In this document: piece after piece, positions 23,301-32,247 of the stretch | Layout: every line of letters starts with the position of its first letter | Numbering within the stretch: the stretch's first letter is position 1 | NCBI GenBank assembly: GCA_017609085.1 | Contig: JAFCEO010000004.1 | Coordinates: 1-43,120, forward strand | Direction of reading: 5' to 3' | DNA: 43,120 bases | DNA from: Candidatus Pacearchaeota archaeon | Lineage (GTDB): Archaea; Nanobdellota; Nanobdellia; Pacearchaeales; GW2011-AR1 | The notes under the pieces: generated by a model | What the model was told of the DNA's origin: nothing | Databases searched by the model: none | The model's input: the letters and a program-made list of their open reading frames with translations, nothing else | Position numbers and translations under genes: made by a program

Positions 23301-23865
23301 GGAAAAGTTAAAAGAAGTAGTTGTTTCTGGAGTTAAAGGAATTGAACAAGTTTTAGTTGTAAAAAGAGACAAGAATTATGTAATTTTAACTGCAGGCTCA
23401 AATTTGCAAGACATTCTTAAAATTAAAGGAGTGAATAAAGAGAAAGTAATAACTAATGACATACACGAAATAGCGAGTGTTTTGGGTATAGAAGCCGCCA
23501 GAGAAGCAATAATGAGAGAGGTCAAGAAAGTTATAGAATCGCAAGGTTTGGACATAGATGATAGACATTTAAAATTGATTGCAGACGCAATGACTTCAAC
23601 AGGAGAGGTAAAAGGTATTACGAGAATGGGAATTATCTCTGATAAAAGAAGTATTCTGGCTAGAGCTTCTTTTGAGACTCCTATAAAACAATTTGTAGGA
23701 GCCACAATAAAAGCGTCAAAAGATGAATTAGCTTCAGTTATAGAAAATATAATCTTGAACCAACCAGTTCCTGTTGGAACAGGACTACCAGGACTAATGG
23801 TAAAAATTACAGGAAGTCTTGCAAAAAGCAAGAGAAAAGCAGAAGAAAATAAAAGAGAAAAATAG
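20326..23865 (+). CDS. rpoA: RNA polymerase subunit A, fused A'-A'' (Rpo1)
   Basis: One continuous 1179-aa frame carries both halves of the largest subunit that most archaea split in two. A' part: zinc site CRTCGGRLKECLGH (about 60-73), second zinc site (CKNC ... CPHC, about 100-135), YNADFDGDEMNIHGPQ with the catalytic aspartates (about 432). A'' part starts about residue 839 with ISPGEAVGIVTAQSFGEPSTQM and the trigger loop FHFAGVQEMQITLGLPRLIEI. Between VQFVYGDDGYD and ISPGEAVG only about a dozen residues remain, whereas separate A'' subunits carry an N-terminal region of several dozen residues there. The catalytic and trigger-loop elements are intact, so the enzyme should be active. Confidence 0.95.
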   Translation: MPEIIRKQVKSLKFSLLSPEKIKKISAAKIVTPELYDVDGYPVDGGLMDLRLGAIDPGVRCRTCGGRLKECLGHPGSIELARPVLHVKYVPLIEMFLRCFCKNCGKILLKEKDISKHNIAKRIKKSKDVKKCPHCNTTQEKIKLSKPTTFYMGKSRIFPTEIRDFLVKIPDEQVKLVGVNPKTCRPEWAVLTLLLVPPVTVRPSITLESGERSEDALTHKLSDIIRANQRLWENLNAGAPKVIIDDLWDLLQYHVTTFFDNTITRIPPARHRSGQPLKTITERIKGKEGRIRHNLAGKRVNFSSRSVISPDPFIHLNEIGVPLEVAKVITVKETVNSLNIERMKKLILKKDYPAANYVIRPDGKRKRITEDLKEEIVKELQPGYIVERHLQDGDVVLFNRQPSLHRPSLMAHFVRVFPYKTFRLHPATTFPYNADFDGDEMNIHGPQTEEARSEAKVLLDVKQNLISPKNNANLLGCIADAITGNYLLSATKIGKEEASQVLYESGIESEFGKKIIEGEEIFSETLPKITFSIKTKACLGEDCPYYKNCKKEKCPNNAYLSIKEGKFLSGVIDKNTFGVEDGLLIKQLDKIAGREETLETIRKVFTLGTTYLSRTGFTISLRDLNVNEKTKEETEKIIKEAEEKTNKIIEAYYNGSLEPIPGKDKEESREIKILQSLNEVRTKIGKIVKKEFPKENPVNTMILSGAGGNILNITQIACCVGQQALWAKRINLGYTNRTLSFFKEHDLSPVAHGFIYSSYMEGLKPYEFFFGAITGRDALMDTALRTPKSGYLYRRLANALQDLKVEYDGTVRDASGNIVQFVYGDDGYDVSGLHKLKKISPGEAVGIVTAQSFGEPSTQMALNVFHFAGVQEMQITLGLPRLIEIFDARKKPSTPLMEIYLDQEHNNEKQAKIIAEKIREVKLKNIISEIKISFSEKKIEIILDNNAIKGIHTSPSTISQILNEKGFKNKLKKDSLTINLDKQDFKAIYRIKEKLKEVVVSGVKGIEQVLVVKRDKNYVILTAGSNLQDILKIKGVNKEKVITNDIHEIASVLGIEAAREAIMREVKKVIESQGLDIDDRHLKLIADAMTSTGEVKGITRMGIISDKRSILARASFETPIKQFVGATIKASKDELASVIENIILNQPVPVGTGLPGLMVKITGSLAKSKRKAEENKREK

Positions 23866-23870
23866 AAAAA

Positions 23871-24293
23871 ATGCTCAGAACAACACTTGATATGAAGTTT
23901 ATAAGATATTTGAATTTATTTGAAAGAGTGGCAAAAGTGAGAGCCAGACATTGCTTCTGTTACAATTCGACAATAATTTTTCTTGTCCCAAAACAGGAAG
24001 TAGCTAAAGCCTTAGGGAATGGAGGAAAAAATATTAAAAAACTATCAGAAATTTTAGAGAAGAAAGTTAAAGTAATAGAAATGCCTTGTGTAAAAGAAGA
24101 TATAAAAAAATTCATTGAAGCAATAATCTATCCTGTAAAATTTAAGAGTATAGAAGTTAAGGATGATTGTGTTATAATAAGTGCCGGCATGCAAAGCAAA
24201 GCGACACTAATCGGAAGAAATAAAACCCGATTAAAAGAAATGAAAAATATTTTAAATGAACATTTTGGAATTAAAGAATTAAAGATTACTTAA
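23871..24293 (+). CDS. nusA: Archaeal NusA-like KH-domain protein
   Basis: The 140-aa protein has two KH-type segments (FLVPKQEVAKALGNGGKNIKKLS and ATLIGRNKTRLKEM with their GxxG-type loops GGKN and GRNK). This is the short archaeal NusA, an RNA-binding transcription factor, in its normal place between rpoA and rps12. In many archaea rpl30e sits between rpoA'' and nusA; here only 5 bases separate rpoA and nusA, so rpl30e is missing from this locus. Confidence 0.9.
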   Translation: MLRTTLDMKFIRYLNLFERVAKVRARHCFCYNSTIIFLVPKQEVAKALGNGGKNIKKLSEILEKKVKVIEMPCVKEDIKKFIEAIIYPVKFKSIEVKDDCVIISAGMQSKATLIGRNKTRLKEMKNILNEHFGIKELKIT

Positions 24294-24378
24294 TTGATGA
24301 GATATATTAATTAAAATTAATAACATTTAAAAACTGCTTTTATTATGCTTAAATATTCTAAATAACTAATATGAGAAA

Positions 24379-24801
24379 ATGGGATTGATGAATGCAAGAA
24401 AACTTATTAAAAAAAGAAAAAAATTTAGATGGAAAGATAGAGCTTATAAAATTAGAACGCTCAATTTAGATGTGAAAGCAGATCCTTTGGAAGGTTCTTC
24501 TCAAGGAAAAGGGATTGTTGTAGAAAAAATCCAAAAAGAAGCCAAACAGCCAAATTCTGCTATGAGAAAATGTTGCAGAGTTCAGCTTATGAAAAATGGT
24601 AAACAAGTGACTGCATTTATTCCAGGAAATCTTGCTCAAAAATTTATTGATGAGCATGATGAAGTTATTATTGAAAGAATAGGTGGAAAACAAGGAAGAA
24701 GTAAAGGAGATATTCCAGGAGTAAGATTTCAGGTTATCAAAGTAAATGATCAGCCTTTAAAAATGTTAGTTAAAGGCAAGATTGAAAAAGGAAGAAGATA
24801 A
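24379..24801 (+). CDS. rps12: 30S ribosomal protein S12 (uS12)
   Basis: The 140-aa protein has the uS12 signatures KRRKKFRW-like [26 protein letters not shown] and [13 protein letters not shown]. It lies near the decoding centre of the small subunit. A TATA-like GCTTAAATATTC about 27 bases before the ATG suggests its own leaderless promoter. The next gene begins 1 base after the stop. Confidence 0.95.
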   Translation: MGLMNARKLIKKRKKFRWKDRAYKIRTLNLDVKADPLEGSSQGKGIVVEKIQKEAKQPNSAMRKCCRVQLMKNGKQVTAFIPGNLAQKFIDEHDEVIIERIGGKQGRSKGDIPGVRFQVIKVNDQPLKMLVKGKIEKGRR

Positions 24802-24802
24802 A

Positions 24803-25051
24803 ATGAACTCTAATTTAAAAAAATTAATTGAAAACTCAAAAAAACGAATTGAAAATTTGCAACAAAATACATCAAGTAGAAAGTTTATTATTCTTCCAGA
24901 TGACTTTATCAATCTTTTAAATAGCGGCGTTTCTGCTGCTTTTTTAAATGAAGAATATTCAGAAGGAAATGTTACCCGGTATAGACATTACGCAATTTAT
25001 GAAGGAACAGTAATTCAATCTGATACCGAATATAAAATTAGTAATGAATAA
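24803..25051 (+). CDS. Unknown protein embedded between rps12 and rps7
   Basis: The track start is a TTG inside rps12; ATG 24803, one base after the rps12 stop, matches the TAAaATG junction used at several gene pairs here. The 82-aa product (MNSNLKKLIENSKKRIENLQ ... FIILPDDFINLLNSGV) has a helical N-terminal half and a beta-rich C-terminal half (RYRHYAIYEGTVIQ). No cysteine, no known domain. It ends one base before the rps7 ATG, so it is co-translated with ribosomal proteins. An rps12-rps7 junction normally has no gene here. Confidence 0.75.
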   Translation: MNSNLKKLIENSKKRIENLQQNTSSRKFIILPDDFINLLNSGVSAAFLNEEYSEGNVTRYRHYAIYEGTVIQSDTEYKISNE

Positions 25052-25052
25052 A

Positions 25053-25649
25053 ATGAGTGGAATGAAAATTTTCGATATTTATTCAACAGAAAATGTTAAA
25101 GTAGAGGACCCTGGATTAAAACGTTATTTAAACCTAAATGAAAAACTTGTTTTAAGAACAGTTGGGAGAGCGAGGGAAAGATTTGCAAAAGCAAAAGTTA
25201 ATATTATTGAAAGATTGTCTAATTTGCTTGCTGTTCCAGGACACAGAGGAAAAAAACATAAGATAATAACAGGTCACTCTTCGGGAAAATACAGTAAAAA
25301 TATAAAGATTGTTTTAAAATGCTTAAAAATTATTGAAGAAAAAACAAAACAGAACCCTATTCAAGTTTTAGTTAAGGCAATAGTGAATGCCGCTCCCAGA
25401 GATGAGGTAACAGTAATAGAATATGGGGGAGCGAGATATCCTCAAGCTGTAGACATCTCTCCTTTAAGGAGGCTTAATATTTCCTTGAGAAACATAGTTC
25501 ATGGAGCTTATGATAAGGCTTTTAATAAAAAAACCAAAATAGAAGAGGCATTAGCTTCTGAAATTATCTTTGCAGCAGAAGGTAAAACAGAAAGTTTCGC
25601 TTTACAAAAGAAAAACGAATCAGAAAAACAGGCAGATTCTGCAAGATAA
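25053..25649 (+). CDS. rps7: 30S ribosomal protein S7 (uS7)
   Basis: The 198-aa protein has uS7 features: FDIYSTENVKVEDPGL, an ERL..LLAVPGHRGKKHKIITG segment, NAAPRDEVTVIEYGGARYPQAVDISPLRR and the HGAYDKAF C-terminal region. ATG 25053 follows the upstream stop by one base; ATG 25044 is an alternative that overlaps the upstream gene. It nucleates the head of the small subunit. The C-terminal tail (KKNESEKQADSAR) is slightly extended. Confidence 0.94.
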   Translation: MSGMKIFDIYSTENVKVEDPGLKRYLNLNEKLVLRTVGRARERFAKAKVNIIERLSNLLAVPGHRGKKHKIITGHSSGKYSKNIKIVLKCLKIIEEKTKQNPIQVLVKAIVNAAPRDEVTVIEYGGARYPQAVDISPLRRLNISLRNIVHGAYDKAFNKKTKIEEALASEIIFAAEGKTESFALQKKNESEKQADSAR

Positions 25650-25685
25650 AATTTAAGAATAAATCATTCATAAACATAAATTAAG

Positions 25686-27857
25686 ATGGCATCAGAAGAA
25701 GAAAAAATAAAAAAAATTTTGGAATTAATGAAGAAACCAGAAAAAATAAGAAATATAGGAATAGTGGCACATATAGATCATGGCAAGACAACAATGACTG
25801 ATTCTCTCCTATCGGGAGCTGGAATGATTTCGAGTGATTTAGCTGGAAAACTTCTAGTTATGGATTTTCATGAAGATGAAAAAGAAAGAGGAATAACCAT
25901 AGACTCTGCTAATGTAAATATGATTCATGAAGTAGAAGGAGAAGATTATCTAATAAATTTAATTGATACCCCTGGTCATGTAGATTTTTCAGGAGAAGTT
26001 ACAAGAGCCATGAGAGCTACAGATGGTGCTGTCGTCGTTGTATGTGCAGCAGAAGGAATGATGCCTCAAACAGAAACTGTCTTAAAACAAGCTTTAAGAG
26101 AAAGGGTCAAGCCAGTTCTTTTTATAAATAAAGTTGATAGACTAATCAAAGAATTAAAGCTGACAGGGGAGCAAATGCAAGAAAGATTTATTAAAATCAT
26201 AAATAATGTCAACAAATATATTGATTCTATTACTCCTAAGGAATTTAAAGGCAAATGGTTAGTTTCTGTTCAAGATGGAAGCGTCGCTTTTGGTTCTGCT
26301 AAAGATAGATGGGCAATAAACTTCAACACTATGAAAAAATTGAATATTAAATTTTCTGATGTGGTAAAAGCCTACGAAGAAGACAAAGTAGACGAATTGG
26401 CTAAAAAAGTTCCTTTACATAAAGCAATTCTAGATATGACAGTTAAACACATACCAAACCCTATTGAAGCTCAATCATACAGAATACCAAAAATATGGAA
26501 AGGAGACTTAGAAAGTGAAGAAGGAAGAGCTTTATTGAAGTGTGACCCTTCTGGTCCAGTAATTTTTGTTGTAACCAAAATCGTTGTAGACCCTCAAGCA
26601 GGAGAAATCGCTGGAGGAAGGCTTTTTTCAGGAACTATAAGTAAAGGACAAGAATTAAAAATGATTCTTGCAAAAAAACCGGTTAAAGTTCAACAGATAA
26701 ACCTTTACAAAGGTCCTCAAAGAATTATAGTAGAAAAAGTTCCTGCAGGCAATATTATAGGAATAGCAGGACTAAAGGGGGTTAATGCTGGAGAAACTTT
26801 AGCAAGCAAAGAGATAGAACCTTTTGAGAGTATAAAACATATTTTTGAACCAGTCGTCACCGAGAGCATAGAAGCAAAAAAACCTACAGACCTGCCAAAA
26901 TTAATAGAAGTTTTAAAAACAGTGCAGAAAGAAGACCCTACAGTCAAAGTAGAGATTAATGAAGAAACAGGACAACATCTTTTGTCTGGAATGGGGGAAC
27001 TGCACTTAGAAGTTATAGCTAATAGAATCAGAACGGAAAAAGGAGTCGATGTTAACGTTTCCCCCCCAATTGTTGTTTATAGAGAAACTGTTACTAAACA
27101 AAGTAAAGTGTTTGAAGGGAAATCTCCAAATAAACATAACATCTTCTTTATACAAGTAGAACCACTTGAAGATGCTGTTTATGAAGCAATAAAATCTGGC
27201 GAAATTAGTGAAGGTAGAATAAAAAAGAAAAACGAACAGCTATGGAAAAAATTAGAATCTCTCGGAATCTCGACGGATGAAGCACGACAATACAGGGACA
27301 TATATAAAAACTGCGTCTTGCAAGATAGGACAAGAGGAGAGGTTCATATCGGGGAAGTAATAGAAATGGTGTGCGACGCTTTCGAACAAGTGGTTGACGC
27401 AGGCCCTTTAGCAAGAGAACCTTGTTTAAAAATGAAAGTTATGTTGATTGATACTAAGTTACATGAAGACGCTATACATAGAGGTCCTGCTCAAGTTTAT
27501 CCTGCAGTAAGAGATGCTATAAGAGCTGCCATGCAAGATGCTAAAACAGTTATGTATGAGCCAGTTCAAGTTTTACAAATAGAAGCTCCTATCGAACATA
27601 TGGGGGAAGTCACTAAACTTGTTCAAAGTAAGAGAGGACAGATGTTAAACGTCGAACAAGAAATCGATCGTGTATCTATGCGTGTAAAAATGCCTGTTGC
27701 AGAAATGATTGGACTAGCGGGTGATTTGCGTGGAGCTACAGAAGGAAGAGGAACTTTCGCTTTAGTTGATCAAATGTTTGAAAGAATGCCTGCTGAGATA
27801 CAAGAAAAAGTTATCAAACAAATCAGAAATAGAAAAGGATTAGCAGAAAATGAGTAA
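25686..27857 (+). CDS. fusA: Translation elongation factor 2 (aEF-2)
   Basis: The 723-aa GTPase has VAHIDHGKTT (about 26-35), DTPGHVDFSGEV, NKVDR and the domain IV loop LHEDAIHRGPAQ whose histidine (about residue 598) is the diphthamide site. Length and C-terminus (ALVDQMFERMPAEIQ...RKGL) are normal for archaea. It drives ribosomal translocation. No diphthamide synthesis gene lies in the window. It follows rps7 by 36 bases. Confidence 0.96.
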   Translation: MASEEEKIKKILELMKKPEKIRNIGIVAHIDHGKTTMTDSLLSGAGMISSDLAGKLLVMDFHEDEKERGITIDSANVNMIHEVEGEDYLINLIDTPGHVDFSGEVTRAMRATDGAVVVVCAAEGMMPQTETVLKQALRERVKPVLFINKVDRLIKELKLTGEQMQERFIKIINNVNKYIDSITPKEFKGKWLVSVQDGSVAFGSAKDRWAINFNTMKKLNIKFSDVVKAYEEDKVDELAKKVPLHKAILDMTVKHIPNPIEAQSYRIPKIWKGDLESEEGRALLKCDPSGPVIFVVTKIVVDPQAGEIAGGRLFSGTISKGQELKMILAKKPVKVQQINLYKGPQRIIVEKVPAGNIIGIAGLKGVNAGETLASKEIEPFESIKHIFEPVVTESIEAKKPTDLPKLIEVLKTVQKEDPTVKVEINEETGQHLLSGMGELHLEVIANRIRTEKGVDVNVSPPIVVYRETVTKQSKVFEGKSPNKHNIFFIQVEPLEDAVYEAIKSGEISEGRIKKKNEQLWKKLESLGISTDEARQYRDIYKNCVLQDRTRGEVHIGEVIEMVCDAFEQVVDAGPLAREPCLKMKVMLIDTKLHEDAIHRGPAQVYPAVRDAIRAAMQDAKTVMYEPVQVLQIEAPIEHMGEVTKLVQSKRGQMLNVEQEIDRVSMRVKMPVAEMIGLAGDLRGATEGRGTFALVDQMFERMPAEIQEKVIKQIRNRKGLAENE

Positions 27858-27870
27858 TTTATTGGTCAAA

Positions 27871-27899
27871 AAAATTTTTATCGACGATGATAAAATTTT
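27871..27899 (+). terminator. Hairpin between EF-2 and EF-1A
   Basis: AAAATTTTTATC and GATAAAATTTT pair with one bulged T around a GACGAT loop, just after the EF-2 stop and before the EF-1A promoter. It may end or stabilise the long rpo-str transcript. The stem is AT-rich, so support is weak. Confidence 0.3.
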
Positions 27900-27905
27900 G
27901 AAAAA

Positions 27906-27923
27906 ACAAAAGATTTATAAACC
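27906..27923 (+). promoter_or_regulatory. TATA/BRE promoter of the EF-1A gene
   Basis: ACAAAAGATTTATAAACC is the window consensus, about 73 bases before ATG 27988. The predicted leader is about 45 bases, longer than most here, and is A-rich. Confidence 0.6.
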
Positions 27924-27987
27924 CTATTTTTTATCATATAATTACTTATAAAAATAAATTTTAAAAAAATATTAAAAATAACAACAA

Positions 27988-29271
27988 ATGGCGCACGAAA
28001 AACCAAATTTTAATGTAGTATTTGTAGGCCATGTAGATCACGGAAAAAGTACTTGCATAGGTAGACTTATGTATGATAGTGGAATGATACCAGAACAAGA
28101 AATGAAGAAATTAAAAGAAGAGGCCGAAAAGCATGGAAAAGTAGGGTTTGAATTTGCTTTTGTTATGGATAAATTTAAAGAAGAAAGAGAAAGAGGAGTT
28201 ACAATTGATTTAGCTTACAAAAAATTAATAACTCAAAAATACCAAATTACAATTATTGATGCTCCAGGACATAAAGACTTTGTTAAAAACATGATAACTG
28301 GTGCAAGCCAAGCTGATGCTGCTTTTCTTGTAGTCGCAGCAAAAGAAAGTGTCCAACCACAAACAAAAGAACATCTATGGCTTCTAAGAACAATGGGTGT
28401 TGACCAAGTGTGTGTATTAATTAACAAAATGGACACTGTTGATTATAAAGAAGAAACATTCAATAAAGTAAAAGAAGAAATCTCTAATTTATTAAAATCT
28501 GTAGGATATAAAATAGAAGGGGTTACATTTTTGGCTGTTTCAGGATTAAAAGGTGACAATATAGTTAAAAAATCTGATAAAATGCCCTGGTATAAAGGGC
28601 CTACATTATTAGAACAATTTGATAATTTCTCTGAACCAAAAAAACCAACAGACCTTCCATTAAGAATGCCTATTCAAGATGTTTACGAAATTACAGGAAT
28701 AGGAACTGTTCCTGTAGGAAAAATAGAGACAGGAGTAATGAAAGTAGGACAAAAAGTAAAGATCTTGCCTGGAAGAACAGGAAAAGGAATAGAGGGAGAA
28801 GTTAAAAGTATAGAGATGCACCATGAACAACTACAAGAAGCTCCAGCAGGAGACAATGTTGGAGTAAATATTAGAGGAGTAGGAAAAAAAGATATAGCAA
28901 GAGGAGATGTTATTTGTGACGCAGCTCATCCAGCAACAATAGCAAAGGAGTTCATAGCTCAAATTGCTGTTATTAATCACCCAACTGTTATTGCAAAAGG
29001 TTATTGTCCTGTGTTTCACGTTCACACCGCACAAGTTCCTTGCCAGTTTGTAGAGTTGCAAAAAAAACTTGATCCAAAAACAGGACAAGTCGCCCAAGAA
29101 AATCCAGATTTCTTAAAAAATGGAGATGTAGCTATAGTAAAAATAAAACCAATGGGCAATCTTGTTTTAGAAAAGCAAAGTGTAAATCCACATATGGCAA
29201 GATTTGCAATTAGGGATGCTGGAGCCACTGTAGCAGCAGGAATATGTATAGACCTAGTTGCAAAAGAATAA
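27988..29271 (+). CDS. tuf: Translation elongation factor 1-alpha (aEF-1A)
   Basis: The 427-aa GTPase has GHVDHGKST (G1), [13 protein letters not shown] (G3), NKMD (G4) and the beta-barrel domains with IPVQDVY-like [17 protein letters not shown]. It delivers aminoacyl-tRNA to the ribosome. It has its own strong promoter. In most archaea rps10 follows; here the next gene is the convergent NrdG, so rps10 is elsewhere. Confidence 0.97.
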   Translation: MAHEKPNFNVVFVGHVDHGKSTCIGRLMYDSGMIPEQEMKKLKEEAEKHGKVGFEFAFVMDKFKEERERGVTIDLAYKKLITQKYQITIIDAPGHKDFVKNMITGASQADAAFLVVAAKESVQPQTKEHLWLLRTMGVDQVCVLINKMDTVDYKEETFNKVKEEISNLLKSVGYKIEGVTFLAVSGLKGDNIVKKSDKMPWYKGPTLLEQFDNFSEPKKPTDLPLRMPIQDVYEITGIGTVPVGKIETGVMKVGQKVKILPGRTGKGIEGEVKSIEMHHEQLQEAPAGDNVGVNIRGVGKKDIARGDVICDAAHPATIAKEFIAQIAVINHPTVIAKGYCPVFHVHTAQVPCQFVELQKKLDPKTGQVAQENPDFLKNGDVAIVKIKPMGNLVLEKQSVNPHMARFAIRDAGATVAAGICIDLVAKE

Positions 29272-29301
29272 ACTTAACAAACAACTCACTTTTTTAACTT
29301 T

Positions 29302-30036
29302 TCAATATTTTTCTCCTCTAATTTTGATTTTTTCAAAATATCCTGTTTTTTCAAGTTCTGTCTTAATTTTTTCTAATTTGATGTAGGGATAATTGCCTTT
29401 TTTTATAAATTCTGGATTTATTGTCTTTTCCTCTGGCAAATCAGTTCTAAATTGATTAAGAACATAAAGTTTAATTTTTCTCTTATCTTTGAAAAGCCAT
29501 CTTGCAATTTTTTTAATATCATCTTCATTATGAAAGCCTGGAACAAGAGTTGTTCTTAATTCATAATCTAAATTCGAGTTTTTAATTATCTCTACAGTTT
29601 TTTCTATATCTTCTATTTTAACTACTGCTCCACAAGTTTTGTTATATTTTTCTCTACAGTTTTTGATATCTAAAGCCACACTATCTATCAAATTTTCTTG
29701 CATTAGTTTTTCAATTGCTTCTGGATTAGAGCCATTTGTTTCTAATCTAACTTTAATATTTAATTTTTTTATTTTTTTAAGAAAAGCAAAAAGTTGAGGA
29801 TGTATTGTTGGCTCGCCTCCTGTAATGCAGACTGCATCAATAAAATTTTTTCTTTCTTTTATTTCCTTCAATATTTTTTCTTGCTCCATTCCTTCTTGTT
29901 TTTCGTATTTTTCTGGTAAAACAAGATGGGGAACATAACAAAAAGGACAACGAAAATTGCAACCAGCTATAAAAATCACATAGGATAAATGTCCTGGAAA
30001 TTCTATCAGAGATTCTTGACTTCCGAGAATCTTCAT
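29302..30036 (-). CDS. nrdG: Anaerobic ribonucleotide reductase activating enzyme (radical SAM)
   Basis: The 244-aa radical SAM protein has the CNFRCPFC cluster motif (C26, C30, C33) and the ITGGEPT SAM-binding segment. It generates the glycyl radical on NrdD. It lies just downstream of nrdD on the minus strand with its own TATA box, so the pair acts together. The length is at the long end for NrdG, and the N-terminus (GSQESLIEFPGHLSYVIF) is the archaeal form. Confidence 0.9.
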   Translation of the reverse strand: MKILGSQESLIEFPGHLSYVIFIAGCNFRCPFCYVPHLVLPEKYEKQEGMEQEKILKEIKERKNFIDAVCITGGEPTIHPQLFAFLKKIKKLNIKVRLETNGSNPEAIEKLMQENLIDSVALDIKNCREKYNKTCGAVVKIEDIEKTVEIIKNSNLDYELRTTLVPGFHNEDDIKKIARWLFKDKRKIKLYVLNQFRTDLPEEKTINPEFIKKGNYPYIKLEKIKTELEKTGYFEKIKIRGEKY

Positions 30037-30070
30037 AAAAGAATAAGTAAAAAAGAGTTTATTAAGATTT

Positions 30071-30086
30071 CTTTATAAATAAAAGG
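30071..30086 (-). promoter_or_regulatory. TATA promoter of nrdG
   Basis: The minus strand reads CCTTTTATTTATAAAG about 40 bases before ATG 30036. Confidence 0.5.
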
Positions 30087-30135
30087 ATTTTAAAAGAAGA
30101 TTAAAGGAAGTTCATCTATATATTTTTTATTCAGC

Positions 30136-32208
30136 CTATTTTAGAATAGGTTTGAATACTTTTCTGTCTTTGAACTCGGATTGTTTCCCTCGATTCCAGT
30201 CTTTGACAGGACGAAAATATCCAACAACTCTTGAATAAACTTCTGTAGCCTTGTGGCATTTTGGGCAAATTTTTTGTTCGTCTTTGAGATAACCGTGCGT
30301 TTCACAGATAGAAAAGGTAGGAGTTATTGTAAAATAAGGAATAGAAAATTGATAAGCAATTTTTTTAACTAAAAGTTTGCAGGCATCTCTATCTATGGAT
30401 TCCCCTAAAAAAGTATGAAAAACTGTTCCTCCAGTGTATAATTTTTGTAAAGGCTCTTGATGTTTTAAAGCAGAAAAAATGTCAGAAGTATAGCCTGCTG
30501 GAAGTTGTGTCGAGTTAGTATAATAAGGCTCTTTTTTTCCAGATGTTATTATCTTTGGGTATTGTTTCTTATCTTTTCTGGCTAATCTGTAAGAAGCGCC
30601 CTCTCCAGGTGTGGCTTCAAGATTATAGATATTGCCTGTCTCTTCTTGATATTCTAATATTTTATCTCGCATAAATTTTAAAACTTTAATTGCAAATTTT
30701 TGCCCTTCTTCTGTTTCTATGCCTTTATCTTTTCCAAGCAAATTAAGACATGCTTCGTGCATTCCAATTAAGCCGAGCGTTGAAAAATGATTTTTTAAAC
30801 TTCCAAGATATCTTTTTGTATAAGGAAGAAGATTTCTTTGAATATTTCTCTCGACTAACTTTCTCTTTATCTCTAAAGATTCTTTTGCTAAATACATATA
30901 TCTTTCTAGTTTTTCAAAAAAATCAGTTTCGTTTCTTGCTTCATAAGCAAGATGAGGTAAATTAAGAGTCACTACTCCTAAGCTTCCTGTTGACTCTGCA
31001 GAGCTAAATCTTCCTCCGGTTATATTCCTCTGCAACTCTTTTAAATTCAACTGCAATCTACAACACATTGCTCTAATGTCCTCTGGATTTAAATCGGAAT
31101 TTATGAAATTTTGAAAATAAGGTAAACCATATTTTGCTGTCATAGCAAATAGCATATTTGATATTTCAGAATCCCACTTAAAATCTTTTGTTAAGTTGTA
31201 AGTAGGAATTGGAAAAGTAAAAACCCTTCCTTTTGCATCACCATTTGTCAAAACTTCTATAAGTGCCTTATTAATTAAATCCATTTCATCTTGAAAGTCG
31301 GAATAAACTGAATTTTGAAATTTACCTCCAACAGTAACTTTCTGCTGTGCCAAATCTTTTGGGACTGTCAAGTCGAGAGTTATATTAGTAAAGGGTGTCT
31401 GTGAAGCCCATCTTGAAGCAACATTCATATTATAAACATATTCTTGAATACACTGCTTTACTTCTTCATAAGATAATTTATCCTCTCTAACAAAGGGAGC
31501 AAGATAAGTGTCAAAACTATTAAAAGCTTGGGCCCCTGCCCATTCATTTTGTAATGTTCCAATAAAATTAACTATTTGTCCTATGGCTGACCTTAAATGT
31601 TTTGGAGGAGAACATTCAATTTTTCCAGGAATACCATTAAAACCTTCATGCAAAAGTTGTCTTAAAGACCAACCTGCACAATATGGATTTAAAGCCATTT
31701 GCAAATTGTGTATATGGATGTATCCAGAGATATGTGCCTTACTAATCTCTTTAGGATAAACATGGTGTAATCCGTAGAAAGTCACTATTGTGCCGGAAGA
31801 ATACCATAGTAAACCGGGTAAAGAATAAGTTGCATTTGCATTTTCATAAACTCGCCAATCTTCCTTACCAATATAATCTTCAACGAGCTTAATAGAATCA
31901 ACAATAAATTCCTTTGTTTCTCTAAGATTAGCTTTTTGTTGTCTATAAAGAATAAAATTTTTTGCGACTTTTGCATGTCCCTCTTCTATCAAAACTTTTT
32001 CCACAATATCTTGAACATCCTCTACGTTAGGAATCTTATTTTTAAAATTTCTATTTAAAATATCTACTACTTTTTGTGCCAATCTTTCAGCTTCTTCCTT
32101 ATCATGACCTCCAACATCTTGTGCAGATTTAAAAATAGCCTCCGATATTTTTTGTTTCTCGAAATTAACAAGTCTACCATCCCTTTTCCTAATTTTTTTT
32201 ATCATCAT
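30136..32208 (-). CDS. nrdD: Anaerobic (class III) ribonucleoside-triphosphate reductase
   Basis: The 690-aa enzyme makes deoxyribonucleotides under anoxic conditions. It has an N-terminal ATP-cone (about 1-95; KKIRKRDGRLVNFEKQKI), the catalytic core with a Cys pair (AMCCRLQLNL), a C-terminal zinc site (CETHG ... CPKCHK) and the glycyl radical site RVVGYFRPV (G663). It needs the neighbouring NrdG. A GAGGAATG Shine-Dalgarno-like sequence precedes the double ATG. No class I or II reductase is in the window, consistent with an anaerobic life style. No intein. Confidence 0.95.
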   Translation of the reverse strand: MMIKKIRKRDGRLVNFEKQKISEAIFKSAQDVGGHDKEEAERLAQKVVDILNRNFKNKIPNVEDVQDIVEKVLIEEGHAKVAKNFILYRQQKANLRETKEFIVDSIKLVEDYIGKEDWRVYENANATYSLPGLLWYSSGTIVTFYGLHHVYPKEISKAHISGYIHIHNLQMALNPYCAGWSLRQLLHEGFNGIPGKIECSPPKHLRSAIGQIVNFIGTLQNEWAGAQAFNSFDTYLAPFVREDKLSYEEVKQCIQEYVYNMNVASRWASQTPFTNITLDLTVPKDLAQQKVTVGGKFQNSVYSDFQDEMDLINKALIEVLTNGDAKGRVFTFPIPTYNLTKDFKWDSEISNMLFAMTAKYGLPYFQNFINSDLNPEDIRAMCCRLQLNLKELQRNITGGRFSSAESTGSLGVVTLNLPHLAYEARNETDFFEKLERYMYLAKESLEIKRKLVERNIQRNLLPYTKRYLGSLKNHFSTLGLIGMHEACLNLLGKDKGIETEEGQKFAIKVLKFMRDKILEYQEETGNIYNLEATPGEGASYRLARKDKKQYPKIITSGKKEPYYTNSTQLPAGYTSDIFSALKHQEPLQKLYTGGTVFHTFLGESIDRDACKLLVKKIAYQFSIPYFTITPTFSICETHGYLKDEQKICPKCHKATEVYSRVVGYFRPVKDWNRGKQSEFKDRKVFKPILK

Positions 32209-32247
32209 TCCTCTTTTATTAAAAGGGAATTTTAAATCAGTATTTAA

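Noticed and set aside
17029-23865. Search for inteins in RpoB and RpoA
   Set aside because: Lengths are normal or short and conserved motifs are uninterrupted, so none is present.
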